The notes: generated by a model from the sequence alone, not told the origin. Positions 1-8,686 are shown, counted from the first letter of the stretch. The stretch is 64,000 nt of DNA from Rhodobiaceae bacterium UBA4490 (GCA_002389665.1 DGNO01000002.1:505624-569623), one strand, 5' to 3'. Translations and numbers: made by a program.

Positions 1-1758
1 AAGCGAGGCCACGGGCTTCACGACGATTTCCTCGGTGTCGAAAACGCTGTCCACGACAATGCCGAAAATCTGCTCGCCCACACGCGTCACCACGATGAAA
101 GCTTCATCGGACGTCACCGTGCGCCCGTCTTCGGACGTGGTTTCGGCCGAAGAGCGCAGTCCCAGGAACTGATCGAGGAAGACCAGCGGCAGGAGACGGT
201 TGCGCAGACGCAGAACCGGCGTGTTGTTGATGTGCTCGATGCGGTGATCGGAATCGGCCTTCGTGCGCACCAGTTCCACAACGGCAAGCTGCGGAATGGC
301 GAAGCGCTCTTCGGCCGCTTCCACGATAAGCGCGGAAACGATCGCGAGCGTGAGCGGGATCTTGATGGTGAAGGTCGTGCCTTTGTGATGCGTCGAGCGC
401 AGGTCGATGGACCCGCCGATCAGCTCGATATTCGTGCGCACCACATCCATACCGACGCCGCGGCCCGACACGTTCGTGACTTTCGCGGCAGTCGAGAAGC
501 CCGGCGCGAAGATATAGCGGTGGATCTGCTGCTCGGTGAGCTTTTCCACTTCCGCTTCGCTGACAAGACCGTTGGCAATGGCTTTTGCCTTGATCTTTTC
601 GACATCGAGACCGCGCCCGTCATCGGCGATTTCGATGATGATATGGCCGCCTTCGTGATAGGCGCGCAGCGTGATGCGGCCCTTGTCGGATTTACCCGCC
701 GCAACGCGTTCGGCCGTGGTTTCCAGACCATGGTCGGCGGAGTTACGCACCATATGGGTGAGCGGGTCTTTAATGAGATCGAGAACCTGGCGGTCAAGCT
801 CGGTTTCCGCACCGATCATTTCCAGATCGATCTTCTTGCCAAGCTCGCGGCTGAGGTCGCGCACGATGCGCGGCAGTTTCTGCCAGGCATTGCCGATGGG
901 CTGCATGCGCGTCTTCATCACCGCTTCCTGCAGCTCGCCCGTTACATTGGAGAGGCGCTGCAGCGGCACTTTGAATTCGCTGTCATCCAGGCGGCGCACC
1001 ATTTCCAGAAGCTGGTTGCGCGTCAGAACAAGCTCGGAAACCATGGTCATCAGGTTTTCAAGCGTATCCACGTTCACACGGATGGACTGGTTGGCGACGC
1101 TTTCTTTCTTGCCGCCTTCGCTCTCGCCGTCATCCGCAGCAGCAGACTCTTCGGCAAACGGCGCGGCGGGCGCCGGGGTCGGGGCCGGCGCAGGAGCGGC
1201 AAGCTCCGGGCCTTCAGCTTCCTGGAATGCGCGTTCAAGTTCATCTAGCGAGACTTCACCCGGACGCAAGGGGCGGTCGAGCAGCGGATCGATAGCTGCG
1301 CTGTCATCGCTCGCCGCTTCTTCGGCAACCGGCACCGCTTCTTCGGCAGGCGCAGCGGGCGCTGCCGGGGCAGCAGCTTCCGCTTCTCCCTGCGAGAGCG
1401 CGTTAAGCTGGTTGATCAGATCGTCGTCCGAGCCATCGGGCTCGGCTTCATTCGCTTCCAGTTCGGAAAGAATGAGCTTCAACCGGTCGATGGAATGCAA
1501 AATCGCCGTCACGCCGCCATCTGTCACGCCCATGCCGTCGCGGTACTTGCCCATCAGCGTTTCGGCCGCATGCGCCAGCGCTTCCAGGCGCGGCAAGCCC
1601 AGGAACCCGCAAGTCCCTTTCACGGTGTGCACGAGACGGAAGATATTATCCAGAATCTGCGCGTTGTTCGGTTCCTGCTCGAACTTCACCAGCTCGACGT
1701 CCACAACGTCCAGGCTCTCGGTCGTTTCGGTCAGGAATTCGCGAAGTAGATCATCCAT
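1..1758 (-). CDS. cheA: Chemotaxis histidine kinase CheA (3' end outside window)
   Basis: CheA autophosphorylates on an Hpt histidine and passes phosphate to CheY/CheB in receptor arrays at the inner membrane. The frame reads open from the ATG at 1758 to the window edge, giving 586 residues. In order: an Hpt domain with VHTVKGTCGFLGL (phospho-His 44), a long Ala/Pro/Glu-rich linker (about 125-235), the dimerisation helices, the HATPase region (MVRNSADHGLE, then DDGRGLD and GRGVGMDVV for the N, G1 and G2 boxes), and the start of the CheW-like domain. Only the end of that last domain is missing. Other che genes would lie to the left, outside the window. chpT is upstream on the same strand, but a terminator separates them, so cheA probably has its own promoter between 1759 and 1930. 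Confidence 0.96.
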   Translation of the reverse strand, partial: MDDLLREFLTETTESLDVVDVELVKFEQEPNNAQILDNIFRLVHTVKGTCGFLGLPRLEALAHAAETLMGKYRDGMGVTDGGVTAILHSIDRLKLILSELEANEAEPDGSDDDLINQLNALSQGEAEAAAPAAPAAPAEEAVPVAEEAASDDSAAIDPLLDRPLRPGEVSLDELERAFQEAEGPELAAPAPAPTPAPAAPFAEESAAADDGESEGGKKESVANQSIRVNVDTLENLMTMVSELVLTRNQLLEMVRRLDDSEFKVPLQRLSNVTGELQEAVMKTRMQPIGNAWQKLPRIVRDLSRELGKKIDLEMIGAETELDRQVLDLIKDPLTHMVRNSADHGLETTAERVAAGKSDKGRITLRAYHEGGHIIIEIADDGRGLDVEKIKAKAIANGLVSEAEVEKLTEQQIHRYIFAPGFSTAAKVTNVSGRGVGMDVVRTNIELIGGSIDLRSTHHKGTTFTIKIPLTLAIVSALIVEAAEERFAIPQLAVVELVRTKADSDHRIEHINNTPVLRLRNRLLPLVFLDQFLGLRSSAETTSEDGRTVTSDEAFIVVTRVGEQIFGIVVDSVFDTEEIVVKPVASL

Positions 1759-1925
1759 AACGTCCCCTCGGCACTCTCGCGTTGCGCACCCCATGGCGGG
1801 CAATAAGGCCTGCATGTGGGCGTGCTGTGTTTGGGTCCTGCCCGCTCACTGGGAGAGCGGGTAATGAACCGGATTACCGCTGATTGTTGGGGAAACTCGT
1901 TAAAAAGCTCTGAAATCAGGCGCAG

Positions 1926-1957
1926 AAAAACGGCATGCGCCACTCGGGCGCATGCCG
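1926..1957 (-). terminator. Intrinsic terminator after chpT
   Basis: A perfect 11-bp inverted repeat (CGGCATGCGCC at 1931-1941 with its complement at 1947-1957) has a 5-nt loop. On the minus strand it is followed at once by five T. It lies 55 bp past the chpT stop and separates chpT from cheA. Confidence 0.85.
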
Positions 1958-2011
1958 ATAAAACATTTATAAAATCAAGGGCTTGGCAGCCGGTTAATGG
2001 AAGGTAAAAAC

Positions 2012-2665
2012 CTAGCCCGCCTGTTTGGCCGTAAAAGTGAAGTCCTCACCCGTCATGGCCGCATCGAGCTCCATGTTGAGGCTGCGGGCGACAAGCCCGG
2101 TGAAATAGGGCTGCACGCCGCGCGCATCGAGCACATCTTCCGGGCGCACGCCGCTCAGATATTTCTCTGTCTCCAAGGGAATGCGCGCCGCCTTACCGCT
2201 GGCACGCAGCGAGAAGCTCGGTGTGTCAGGCACCCCGTCCACTTTGACGGAAATCGTGCCGCCGCGCGGAATGGAGGCAAGCGCAATGACGATCATGTTG
2301 AGCAGCAGCTTCACGTAATCCTTGCCGATGGTCGCCACCGGCGCTTCCCACGTCACCTCGGCTTTTTCGCTTTGCGCATAACCGAGCGCCACATCGCGCG
2401 CGTCGGTAAGTTCCAGATGCGCCCCGGCGGACCCTGCCGCGCCGAAAGCCAGACGCGCGAATTGCAATTTCGCAGAGGCCTGGCGTGCGCTCTGGCGGAT
2501 CAGATCCATGGCATGGCCGCGCATTTCCGCATCATCGTCTTCATCATCATCCAGCACTTCAAGGCCGTTGGCGATGGCGCCCACCGGGCTGATGACGTCA
2601 TGGCAGACGCGCGAGCACAAAAGCGCCGCCAGTTCGAGAGCTTCGATTTCGTAATTATCGGCCAT
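2012..2665 (-). CDS. chpT: Histidine phosphotransferase ChpT
   Basis: ChpT is a dimeric, kinase-derived phosphotransferase. In alphaproteobacteria it passes phosphate from the hybrid kinase CckA to CtrA and CpdR, controlling the cell cycle and motility. The 217-residue protein has the DHp-like helix RVCHDVISPVGAIANGLEVL, with His22 as the likely phospho-acceptor. A degenerate HATPase-like fold follows, without N or G boxes that could bind ATP, as expected for ChpT. Length fits the family. The ATG at 2665 is followed by the conserved LAALLCSRVCHD segment. It stands alone between its terminator and the divergent cysQ. The nearby cheA suggests signalling linkage but not co-transcription. Confidence 0.9.
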   Translation of the reverse strand: MADNYEIEALELAALLCSRVCHDVISPVGAIANGLEVLDDDEDDDAEMRGHAMDLIRQSARQASAKLQFARLAFGAAGSAGAHLELTDARDVALGYAQSEKAEVTWEAPVATIGKDYVKLLLNMIVIALASIPRGGTISVKVDGVPDTPSFSLRASGKAARIPLETEKYLSGVRPEDVLDARGVQPYFTGLVARSLNMELDAAMTGEDFTFTAKQAG

Positions 2666-2855
2666 GATTCGCTTCTCCCAGGGTCTGCCAATTCGTGATT
2701 AACACCCTCTGCCCCGCCTTGCTAGCCTCTAACCCCGCGCAGAACCGGGACAGGACGCCTGCCCTTCCTGCTTGACCTTGCCGGGCTGGGGTGGTGTTCT
2801 CCGCCCAGTTTACACGCCAAGCGCCATCGCCGCCCGAACTCAGCCAGATAAAGAC

Positions 2856-3668
2856 ATGAGCATAGATTACCCTTCATTGAGCGCCGGCCTGTGCCGCATC
2901 GCCGTGGCCGCCGGGGCGGACATCATGCGTCATTATGAAGGCGGGCCGGTGGACGTCACGCAGAAGAAAGACGACTCGCCCGTCACTGCAGCCGATCAGG
3001 ACGCCGAAACGCTGATCCTGAAAGGCCTGGCAGAGCTTGCCCCGGAGATCCCCGTCGTCTCCGAAGAAGCCGCCGCTGCCGGTCATATCCCGGTTTTCGG
3101 GGACGTCTTCTTTCTGGTGGACCCGCTCGACGGGACCCGGGAGTTCATCAACAAGAACGGCGAATTCACGGTCAATATCGCGCTCATCGAAAAGGGTGAG
3201 CCGACCTGCGGTGTCGTCTATGCGCCGGCCAAGCAGCGTCTCTTTTATGCCTGCGGCCCAGCGGAAGCTTATGAGCAGGATGTGGAGGCCAATGAGGCAG
3301 GCGATCTGAGCAAAGCCCCCGCCCCCCGCCGCATCAAGGTACGCGCGGTGCCCGCAGGCGGCATGATCGCCGTCGCCAGCCGCTCCCACCGCGATCACAA
3401 GACGGACGAATATCTCGACCATTACAATGTCACCGGTTTCATCACCGCCGGATCGTCGCTGAAATTCTGTCTGCTGGCGGCAGGTGAAGCCGATATTTAT
3501 CCCCGCCATGGCCGCACAATGGAATGGGACACCGCAGCAGGCCATGCGGTGCTTTCAGCGGCCGGCGGCAGCGTCACGGAGCTTGACGGCACGCCGCTGC
3601 GCTACGGCAAAACCGAGCGGGGCATGGACAATCCCTACTTCGTCGCAAAAACCTGGAAGGGCCGCTAG
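2856..3668 (+). CDS. cysQ: 3'(2'),5'-bisphosphate nucleotidase CysQ
   Basis: Inositol-monophosphatase-fold enzyme that hydrolyses 3'-phosphoadenosine 5'-phosphate (PAP), a by-product of sulfate assimilation, to AMP and phosphate. The metal-binding motif DPLDGT is at residues 89-94 and the second motif WDTAAG starts at residue 224; SEEAA upstream supplies another acidic ligand. I take the ATG at 2856 (270 residues). The frame runs open upstream to 2772, but the extra 28 residues have no family match. Cytoplasmic. It is divergent from chpT and convergent with the FNR-type regulator, 3 bp away, so no terminator fits between them. Other inositol-phosphatase paralogues are possible, but the CysQ pattern fits best. 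Confidence 0.9.
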   Translation: MSIDYPSLSAGLCRIAVAAGADIMRHYEGGPVDVTQKKDDSPVTAADQDAETLILKGLAELAPEIPVVSEEAAAAGHIPVFGDVFFLVDPLDGTREFINKNGEFTVNIALIEKGEPTCGVVYAPAKQRLFYACGPAEAYEQDVEANEAGDLSKAPAPRRIKVRAVPAGGMIAVASRSHRDHKTDEYLDHYNVTGFITAGSSLKFCLLAAGEADIYPRHGRTMEWDTAAGHAVLSAAGGSVTELDGTPLRYGKTERGMDNPYFVAKTWKGR

Positions 3669-3671
3669 AAA

Positions 3672-4433
3672 CTAGTCGAGCTCCTCGCCATCGGCGATGG
3701 AGGACAGCGTTTCGCGGTCACAAATCTCGATCTCATTGTGATCGCAAAGCCGGATGAGCCCGCTGGTTTTAAACTTCGTCACCGTGCGGCTCACCGTTTC
3801 CACCGTCAGGCCCAGATAGTCGCCCATATCCGCCCGGCTCATCGGCACGGAAATCCGGTCGAGCGGTTTGGCCGCTTCACGTCCCTGCACCGTCGAGAGC
3901 CAGAGCAGGAAGGACGCCAGACGCTCCGCCGCGGTCTTGCGCCCGAGAAGCAGCATCTGCTCCTGCGCCGAAGCGATCCCGGCGGAAGCCAGCGTCAGCA
4001 GCCGGTGACCGAGCTGCGGGGAATGATCGGCAACAGTTTCAAAGCGCTGTTTCGGCAATTGGCAAAGCTTCGAACCTTTGAGCGCTTCTGCCGTGAACGT
4101 ATGGTCGGTGTGAAAGGCAAGGCCGACGAAATCGCCCTTGAAGAGAAAACCCGTGATCTGGCGGCGTCCGTCGGCCAGCAGCTTGTAAAGCTTCAAGGCC
4201 CCGTCCATCACCACGTAATAGGCTTCAGCCGGATCACCTTCGAAGAAGACCGTATCACCGGCGGAAAGCTCCTTGTGGCGGGAATGTTCGGAAAGCTCGG
4301 TCAGCTCGGCATTGTTCAGCGCCGCGCAGACCGCACGCGTGCGCACATCGCAAGCCGCGCAGGGGTTGGCGATTTCAAACGTGCCGTTGAGCTGTTGGAC
4401 TGAGGGCAGCCCAGTGCTGTCTGTTTTCATCAA
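3672..4433 (-). CDS. fnr: FNR-type oxygen-responsive regulator (FnrN/FixK class)
   Basis: Crp/Fnr-family activator of 253 residues. Cys25, Cys28 and Cys36, plus Cys124 in the cyclic-nucleotide-binding-like domain, match the ligand set of oxygen-labile [4Fe-4S] FNR/FnrN proteins and differ from heme or cAMP sensors. The C-terminal winged helix carries LGLTVETVSRTVTKF, whose E-SR recognition signature reads TTGAT-N4-ATCAA sites. By family knowledge it becomes active without oxygen and turns on high-affinity oxidases. The cbb3 locus starts 5.5 kb away and has an FNR-like box at 9866-9879, so it is the obvious target (inference). I see no convincing FNR site upstream of the gene itself. Confidence 0.9.
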   Translation of the reverse strand: MMKTDSTGLPSVQQLNGTFEIANPCAACDVRTRAVCAALNNAELTELSEHSRHKELSAGDTVFFEGDPAEAYYVVMDGALKLYKLLADGRRQITGFLFKGDFVGLAFHTDHTFTAEALKGSKLCQLPKQRFETVADHSPQLGHRLLTLASAGIASAQEQMLLLGRKTAAERLASFLLWLSTVQGREAAKPLDRISVPMSRADMGDYLGLTVETVSRTVTKFKTSGLIRLCDHNEIEICDRETLSSIADGEELD

Positions 4434-5012
4434 GCTTTTGCCGACCCAAAAGCCAGCCTCCAGAAAAAAGATGAGATGGAGTTTAGAGCCTGAAGGAAAT
4501 CACGGCAATGGGGTGTTGAATTTCGGGGTTGCGCAAGACGATATGACGCAGAAATCCGCCACCTGGATAGCCGCTATGCAAATGCGTCGCATTGGTTTGC
4601 TCATGAGGAACGCTTGCGGGATAGCCGAAGGCAAGCGCGGCAAACGCGTGGCTGGCGGCGAGGCCGGACCAAGCCCCCGTTCGGTCCAGCCCCGCGCCAG
4701 CCCCACTCACGCGCCGGCAAAGCCGGGGGAGTGGAAATGATGCCGAAGACGCCCCCCAAACGTCACGTCTTCGGGCGGCCGGTTCCCATATGCGCGAGGA
4801 CAAGGATATGGGGCCCGGCACCCCTGATAGGTGCAAAGCCTATGCCGCGCCGAACACCGCACGTAATGCGTGTGATTCGGCGAAAAACCGGGAGTTGAGA
4901 GAAACGCGTCCTACGCCCGTCCCATCTCTACAAGACACAGGACCGTAGAACCTGTGCCCGTCTGGCACAGATTCAGAAAAGGAGGGAACGGGATTAGAGA
5001 GCTGGGAGCGCC
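4434..5012. other. Gene-free 579-bp interval
   Basis: No frame here has a protein-like composition and a ribosome binding site. The only oddity is a 52-codon frame at 4790-4948, which lacks a Shine-Dalgarno. The left 200 bp hold nothing I recognise beyond the regulator's promoter region. The right part (about 4650-4972) is a run of strong inverted repeats, listed separately. It does not contain the conserved cores of RNase P RNA, tmRNA, SRP RNA or 6S RNA. Confidence 0.6.
4648..4972. ncRNA. Candidate structured RNA of unknown class (hairpin array)
   Basis: Successive inverted repeats cover almost every base. GTGGCTGGCG pairs with CGCCAGCC, enclosing GGACC/GGTCC. CACTC/GAGTG encloses CCGGC/GCCGG. 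CCGAAGACG (4743-4751) pairs with CGTCTTCGG (4766-4774). CCCATAT pairs with ATATGGG inside CCGG/CCGG. ATAGG pairs with CCTAT around a GCAAAG loop. CGCCGAA/TTCGGCG has an inner stem. Finally CACAGG/CCTGTG and CTGTGCC/GGCACAG share bases and so could be alternative folds. The strand is undetermined and I know no family that matches. It could also be a cluster of palindromic DNA repeats. Confidence 0.35.
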
Positions 5013-5426
5013 TTAAGGTTTCCTGACCCAGTTACCCGAAGCATCTTCCACATAAGTGCCGGAGGCGGCATTGCCGATGAGCTTGGCGCCGGCAAGCTGC
5101 TCCACCGCCGCCAGGGTGGAGCCTGCCGTCTTTTCCGCGATCGAGCGGTAGGCATCGCGCCGGCGCAGATTGATGTCGTCTACCATGCGCACAATATCGG
5201 CGGACGGCGCGGAGACCACGATCCCCACATAGCCGTTGCGCTTCTCACCCACTTCCCCGCGCGCTTTGGCGGCATCGAGACTGTCGGCGAATGCAGGCAG
5301 CGTCAGGCCCGCCACCATGAGCGTCAGCGCCCCGAAGAAAAGAGCCGTGAGAAAGTGACGGCGCTGCCGGCTCTCGGGCCGGGCGGCGGCAAGCGTTCGG
5401 GCGCGGGCATTCGGGAAATCACGCAT
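5013..5426 (-). CDS. ydbL: YdbL-family periplasmic protein (DUF1318)
   Basis: A 137-residue protein with an N-terminal arginine-rich stretch, a hydrophobic segment (about 26-44) and an AFA cleavage site, then a small mature domain with the YdbL pattern: KARGEVGEKRNGYVG, then DINLRRRDAYRSIA. In E. coli YdbL assists assembly of the YdbH-YnbE complex that links the inner and outer membranes. It is the last gene of the set: its start overlaps the ynbE stop as TGATG (5424-5428), implying translational coupling. The N-terminus is long for the family, so a later start is possible, though the overlap favours this one. Confidence 0.85.
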   Translation of the reverse strand: MRDFPNARARTLAAARPESRQRRHFLTALFFGALTLMVAGLTLPAFADSLDAAKARGEVGEKRNGYVGIVVSAPSADIVRMVDDINLRRRDAYRSIAEKTAGSTLAAVEQLAGAKLIGNAASGTYVEDASGNWVRKP

Positions 5427-5635
5427 CAGAAAATCTCCGGGTTCTGGGCAAGCAGATCGTCGAGTTCGCGGTCCACTTTCACGCGCACTTCCTGCTCGAT
5501 CTTGACATTGAGATTGATTTCGATGGGCTTATCCGGCGCCTCGATTTTCACCGTCGGCTGACAGGCGCCAAGCGCCAGCGCCAAAGCGCCCAGAAAAGCG
5601 CCGCGAGAAGAGTAACGGAGGATAGTTGTCTTCAT
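5426..5635 (-). CDS. ynbE: YnbE-family outer-membrane lipoprotein
   Basis: A 69-residue lipoprotein with a type II signal ending in LALGAC (Cys at about 25). The mature peptide has the amphipathic beta pattern PIEINLNVKIEQEVRVKVDREL typical of YnbE. The family protein sits in the outer membrane and extends the beta-groove of YdbH, forming a periplasm-spanning bridge that helps keep outer-membrane lipid balance. Its ATG overlaps the ydbH stop as ATGA (5632-5635) and its stop overlaps ydbL, so the three are one translationally coupled operon in the same order as in enterobacteria. Confidence 0.88.
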   Translation of the reverse strand: MKTTILRYSSRGAFLGALALALGACQPTVKIEAPDKPIEINLNVKIEQEVRVKVDRELDDLLAQNPEIF

Positions 5636-7776
5636 GGCGCAGGCGTTCCTTGCTCGCGAATGACATCCAAAGCTCTAAAACCCACCGTACCACGCTGCAG
5701 AAGTTCGGCAAACGCCGCTTCGGTGCGGATGTTTATTTTGAAGGGATAGCCGTCATAAAGGTCCGGGTTCGCCCCTTCGATGAAAAGACCGAGCGTCAGC
5801 CTGTCCAGCGCATTGCCGTTCAGCGTCATCTCCAGCCCCTTGTAATGAAAATTCTTCAGCGCCTGAAAAACAAGGTCGCTTTGCCCGCCGGTCTTCGCCT
5901 CACCTGCGGGGCCATTATAGGCAAGAACGCCTTCGCCTTCCGCTTTGAGCTTGCCTTCTTTGACGAGCACCTTGCCCTCCTCGATAACGACCGGCACATA
6001 GCCGCTTACCCGGCCCGTGCCGCTTGCCCCATCGAGCGCCAGAAGCTCCAACAACTTATCCAGCGCCACCTGGCGCACGCGCAGCGTGAAGCCTTGCGAC
6101 GGGGCAGCCGGTTCGATTGCGCCTTCATCGAGCGAAATCGTGCCGCCTGCAAAAGGCCATGATGCTTCTTGAACCTGAACCGCGCCTGAAGGCTCAAGCT
6201 CGAATTGCACCTGCCCGTCCAGAAGCTCGATCCCGGCGGAGATGCGCCCCACCGCGAGACGCTGCGGCCCGGCCGTCACAGGCGGTATCAGCGAGGCAAG
6301 CGTAACCTTACCCTCGATCCCTTCAATCCGTGCGGCGGTCGTCGAAAACCCGAAACCGCGCAGCGCCGCCTCGCCTTTGCTGGAAAGCTTGCCGTCCCGC
6401 CAGGAAAGCTGTGCCTTACTGGACAGCTCTCCTACAGCCCGTGTGATATGGCCTTTGAGGAGGGGCATAACGCGCGCAAGTTCCAGCTGCCCCGGCGCAA
6501 AGGTCGTGAGCGGCAGGGTAACCGTCAGCCCGCCTTTGTTCTTTGAAAGATCGTGCTGGGCGCTCAGCCGCGCCTCGAGCCGCCGCGCAGGCGCGCCCGC
6601 CGCGCTTTGGGCAAGTCCGTTCCAGGCAAGCACGCCTTTTTGGAGCGTGCCCTTTCCCGAAACCTGCAAAGGCGCGAAGCGGGGAACGGGCGCCTTGTCT
6701 TTCACCGCAAGACCGGAAAGCGTGAAGGTGGATGTAAGCGCCCCCTCTCCCGCCTCCGTTGCGAGCGAGGCGCTTCCTTCCATGTCGATCCCGCTCAAAG
6801 CCACGGCATATTCATCCAGCGCGATTTGCCCGCCGGCCGCTTTCCAGTCGAGCCGGGCACCCGGCGCGCCGTTTTCGACGCGCAGCTCAAGTACCGGCAT
6901 CTGTCCTTTGGCGAAGGCCCGGCGCACGCCTTCCCGGCGCACCTCAAAGGGAAAAGAAGGAAGCGTCAATGACGCCTCGCCCACGCCGGTGCCGGGTGAA
7001 AAGACAAACGCGCCACCCTCACCGGGACAAAGCTGCAGCGCCCCAACCCGCGCCGCATAAGGCACACCTTTCCATGCAAGCTCCGGCGGCAGATCAAGCT
7101 GCGCGCATTCTTCCAGCGCAAGGCGCAGCGTGCCGTCCTGCCAGCGCACGTCGCCGCTCGCCCTGAGCTTTAGATCACCGAGCGGCGTTTGCGCTTCAAA
7201 GACCGCATCCTGAAAGAAAAGCGGCGGAACAAAACTCACGCCTCCCTGGGTCCCGCTTTCTCCGCTTCCTTGAAGGAGGGGGCCAAGCGCACCGAAGCCG
7301 AGCCCGGTTTCTTCATCATAAGAAAGACGCAGATAAGGAGAGATGACCTCGATGCCGGAAAGGCCCGCCATGCCGCCAAGGAGCGAAGTGATACGCACCT
7401 GCACCCGCTCGGCGCTGAAGGTAGGGTCTTCCGCCGGGCCGATGCGCAGCGCGGCGATATCGACACCGCTGAAGCCTGCTTCTTCCACCTCGAAGGAAAA
7501 TTCCGCGATCCCCTGACCGCTCAGATAATCACTGGCAAAGGCTTCCAGAAGCGCCGCCCGGTTCTGCCAGCCCCAAAAAAGCCCGGCACCCAGCGCCGCC
7601 AAAAGCAACAAGAAAAACAGCCCGAGACGGCGCAGGCCGCGGCGCGGCTTCTCGCCGCCGGTTTCGGCCTGAGGCTGCGGCATGTGCGGACCGGTATCGT
7701 CTTTATCCAGGCTCAAATCGTCCCCCAAAAGTGCCGCGGGCAGCTGAACTGCGCTCCTTCTGAAGATGGCGGCCAT
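5632..7776 (-). CDS. ydbH: YdbH-family AsmA-like intermembrane protein
   Basis: A protein of about 714 residues with a basic cytoplasmic N-terminus (GGEKPRRGLRRL), one membrane anchor (LGLFFLLLLAALGAGLFWGW) and a long beta-rich periplasmic body with the alternating pattern of AsmA/TamB-like lipid-channel proteins. The C-terminal end FKINIRTEAAFAELLQRGTVGFR is typical for YdbH. Family role: with YnbE and YdbL it spans the periplasm for phospholipid transport. The start is uncertain. TTG 7785, ATG 7776 and ATG 7683 are all in frame and none has a clear Shine-Dalgarno; ATG 7683 would place the anchor closest to the N-terminus. Divergent from eipA. Confidence 0.85.
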   Translation of the reverse strand: MAAIFRRSAVQLPAALLGDDLSLDKDDTGPHMPQPQAETGGEKPRRGLRRLGLFFLLLLAALGAGLFWGWQNRAALLEAFASDYLSGQGIAEFSFEVEEAGFSGVDIAALRIGPAEDPTFSAERVQVRITSLLGGMAGLSGIEVISPYLRLSYDEETGLGFGALGPLLQGSGESGTQGGVSFVPPLFFQDAVFEAQTPLGDLKLRASGDVRWQDGTLRLALEECAQLDLPPELAWKGVPYAARVGALQLCPGEGGAFVFSPGTGVGEASLTLPSFPFEVRREGVRRAFAKGQMPVLELRVENGAPGARLDWKAAGGQIALDEYAVALSGIDMEGSASLATEAGEGALTSTFTLSGLAVKDKAPVPRFAPLQVSGKGTLQKGVLAWNGLAQSAAGAPARRLEARLSAQHDLSKNKGGLTVTLPLTTFAPGQLELARVMPLLKGHITRAVGELSSKAQLSWRDGKLSSKGEAALRGFGFSTTAARIEGIEGKVTLASLIPPVTAGPQRLAVGRISAGIELLDGQVQFELEPSGAVQVQEASWPFAGGTISLDEGAIEPAAPSQGFTLRVRQVALDKLLELLALDGASGTGRVSGYVPVVIEEGKVLVKEGKLKAEGEGVLAYNGPAGEAKTGGQSDLVFQALKNFHYKGLEMTLNGNALDRLTLGLFIEGANPDLYDGYPFKINIRTEAAFAELLQRGTVGFRALDVIREQGTPAP

Positions 7777-8030
7777 ATGGGCCAAAAAATAGGCAAAAAA
7801 GCGCGAATTTCAGGATTTTTTCCCTCAAAACCGGCCGGCCCCGTTCTGGCCCCGTTGCTGCCATGTTTCGCAGGCACAAAAACGGCCTGCTTTCGTTATT
7901 TTGCCGTTTTACGGAGTGAGGATGTGTGCGAATACGGCACAGTGCCGGGTTTCAGAACGGATCGCGCAGCCGCCTCCAGACGAAAATTCGAGGGTAAGCG
8001 CCGGGGGGCCTTGCAACAAAGGATAATGAA

Positions 8031-8651
8031 ATGCCGCGTTTGAAAACATTCGCCGTCTTGGGCATGCTGAGCCTTGGAACGCTGGGGATCGCCGCCCTTG
8101 CCGCGCCTGCGGCCAAAGCCGCAGAGCCGAACGAGCCCGCCCCCAACGTCGAAAGCCGAAATGAAGGCAAGACCTTTTCCGAGGACGAGGTTTTCCAGGC
8201 CGCCAGCAATTTCCTGGGGGAAACGGCTGAAGGGCTCGCCGAAGTCATCCACGCGGTCTTCGCTGAATATGGTGAACCCAATGCCTATATAGCCGGGCAG
8301 GAAGGCAGCGGCGCCATCGGCGTCGGCCTGCGCTACGGCTCCGGACAGCTGGTCATGAAGGACGGCCCGCGCGCCGAAGTCTTCTGGCAGGGGCCTTCGG
8401 CAGGTTGGGATTTCGGGGGTAATGCCTCGAAAGTCTTCACGTTGGTCTATAACTTGCCTGACACCGGGCAGATCTACCAGCGGTTCCCCGGCGTGGAAGG
8501 CAGTGCCTACTATGTCGGCGGCGTCGGCGTGAACTATCAGCAGCGGGGCGATATTGTCCTCGCGCCCATCCGGGCAGGGGTTGGCCTGCGCCTTGGGGCG
8601 AATGTCGGGTATCTGAAATACACGCGCGAGCGTGAGTGGCTGCCATTCTGA
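8031..8651 (+). CDS. eipA: DUF1134 periplasmic protein, EipA-like
   Basis: A 206-residue protein with a signal peptide (cleavage near AAKA, about residue 30) and the DUF1134 body NEGKTFSEDEVFQAASNFLG...VGLRYGSGQL. EipA of Brucella is a small soluble periplasmic protein needed for envelope integrity and resistance to cell-wall stress. DUF1134 is largely restricted to alphaproteobacteria. The ATG is preceded by AAAGGA with good spacing. It stands alone between divergent ydbH and the coiled-coil membrane protein 35 bp downstream, which may be co-transcribed. EipA function is taken from the family; nothing here shows it directly. Confidence 0.85.
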   Translation: MPRLKTFAVLGMLSLGTLGIAALAAPAAKAAEPNEPAPNVESRNEGKTFSEDEVFQAASNFLGETAEGLAEVIHAVFAEYGEPNAYIAGQEGSGAIGVGLRYGSGQLVMKDGPRAEVFWQGPSAGWDFGGNASKVFTLVYNLPDTGQIYQRFPGVEGSAYYVGGVGVNYQQRGDIVLAPIRAGVGLRLGANVGYLKYTREREWLPF

Positions 8652-8686
8652 TGCGGCCCTGACGATAGGAAAGAGGGGGAATAGGC

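Noticed and set aside
4801..4900. GTGCAAAGCC as a c-di-GMP or cobalamin riboswitch core
   Set aside because: Only this short stretch is similar; the other obligatory conserved segments are missing and no gene is suitably placed downstream.
4790..4948. 52-codon frame inside the hairpin array
   Set aside because: No Shine-Dalgarno, no family resemblance, and the DNA is better explained by palindromes.
4648..4972. Hairpin array as RNase P RNA, tmRNA or SRP RNA
   Set aside because: The conserved cores (GAGGAAAGTCC, a tag frame of the ANDN type with a T-loop, GGAAGCAGC) are absent on both strands.
7879..7910. Inverted repeat AAAACGGC/GCCGTTTT in the ydbH-eipA interval
   Set aside because: Eight-base arms with a long loop between divergent genes; not placed to terminate either and too weak to name.
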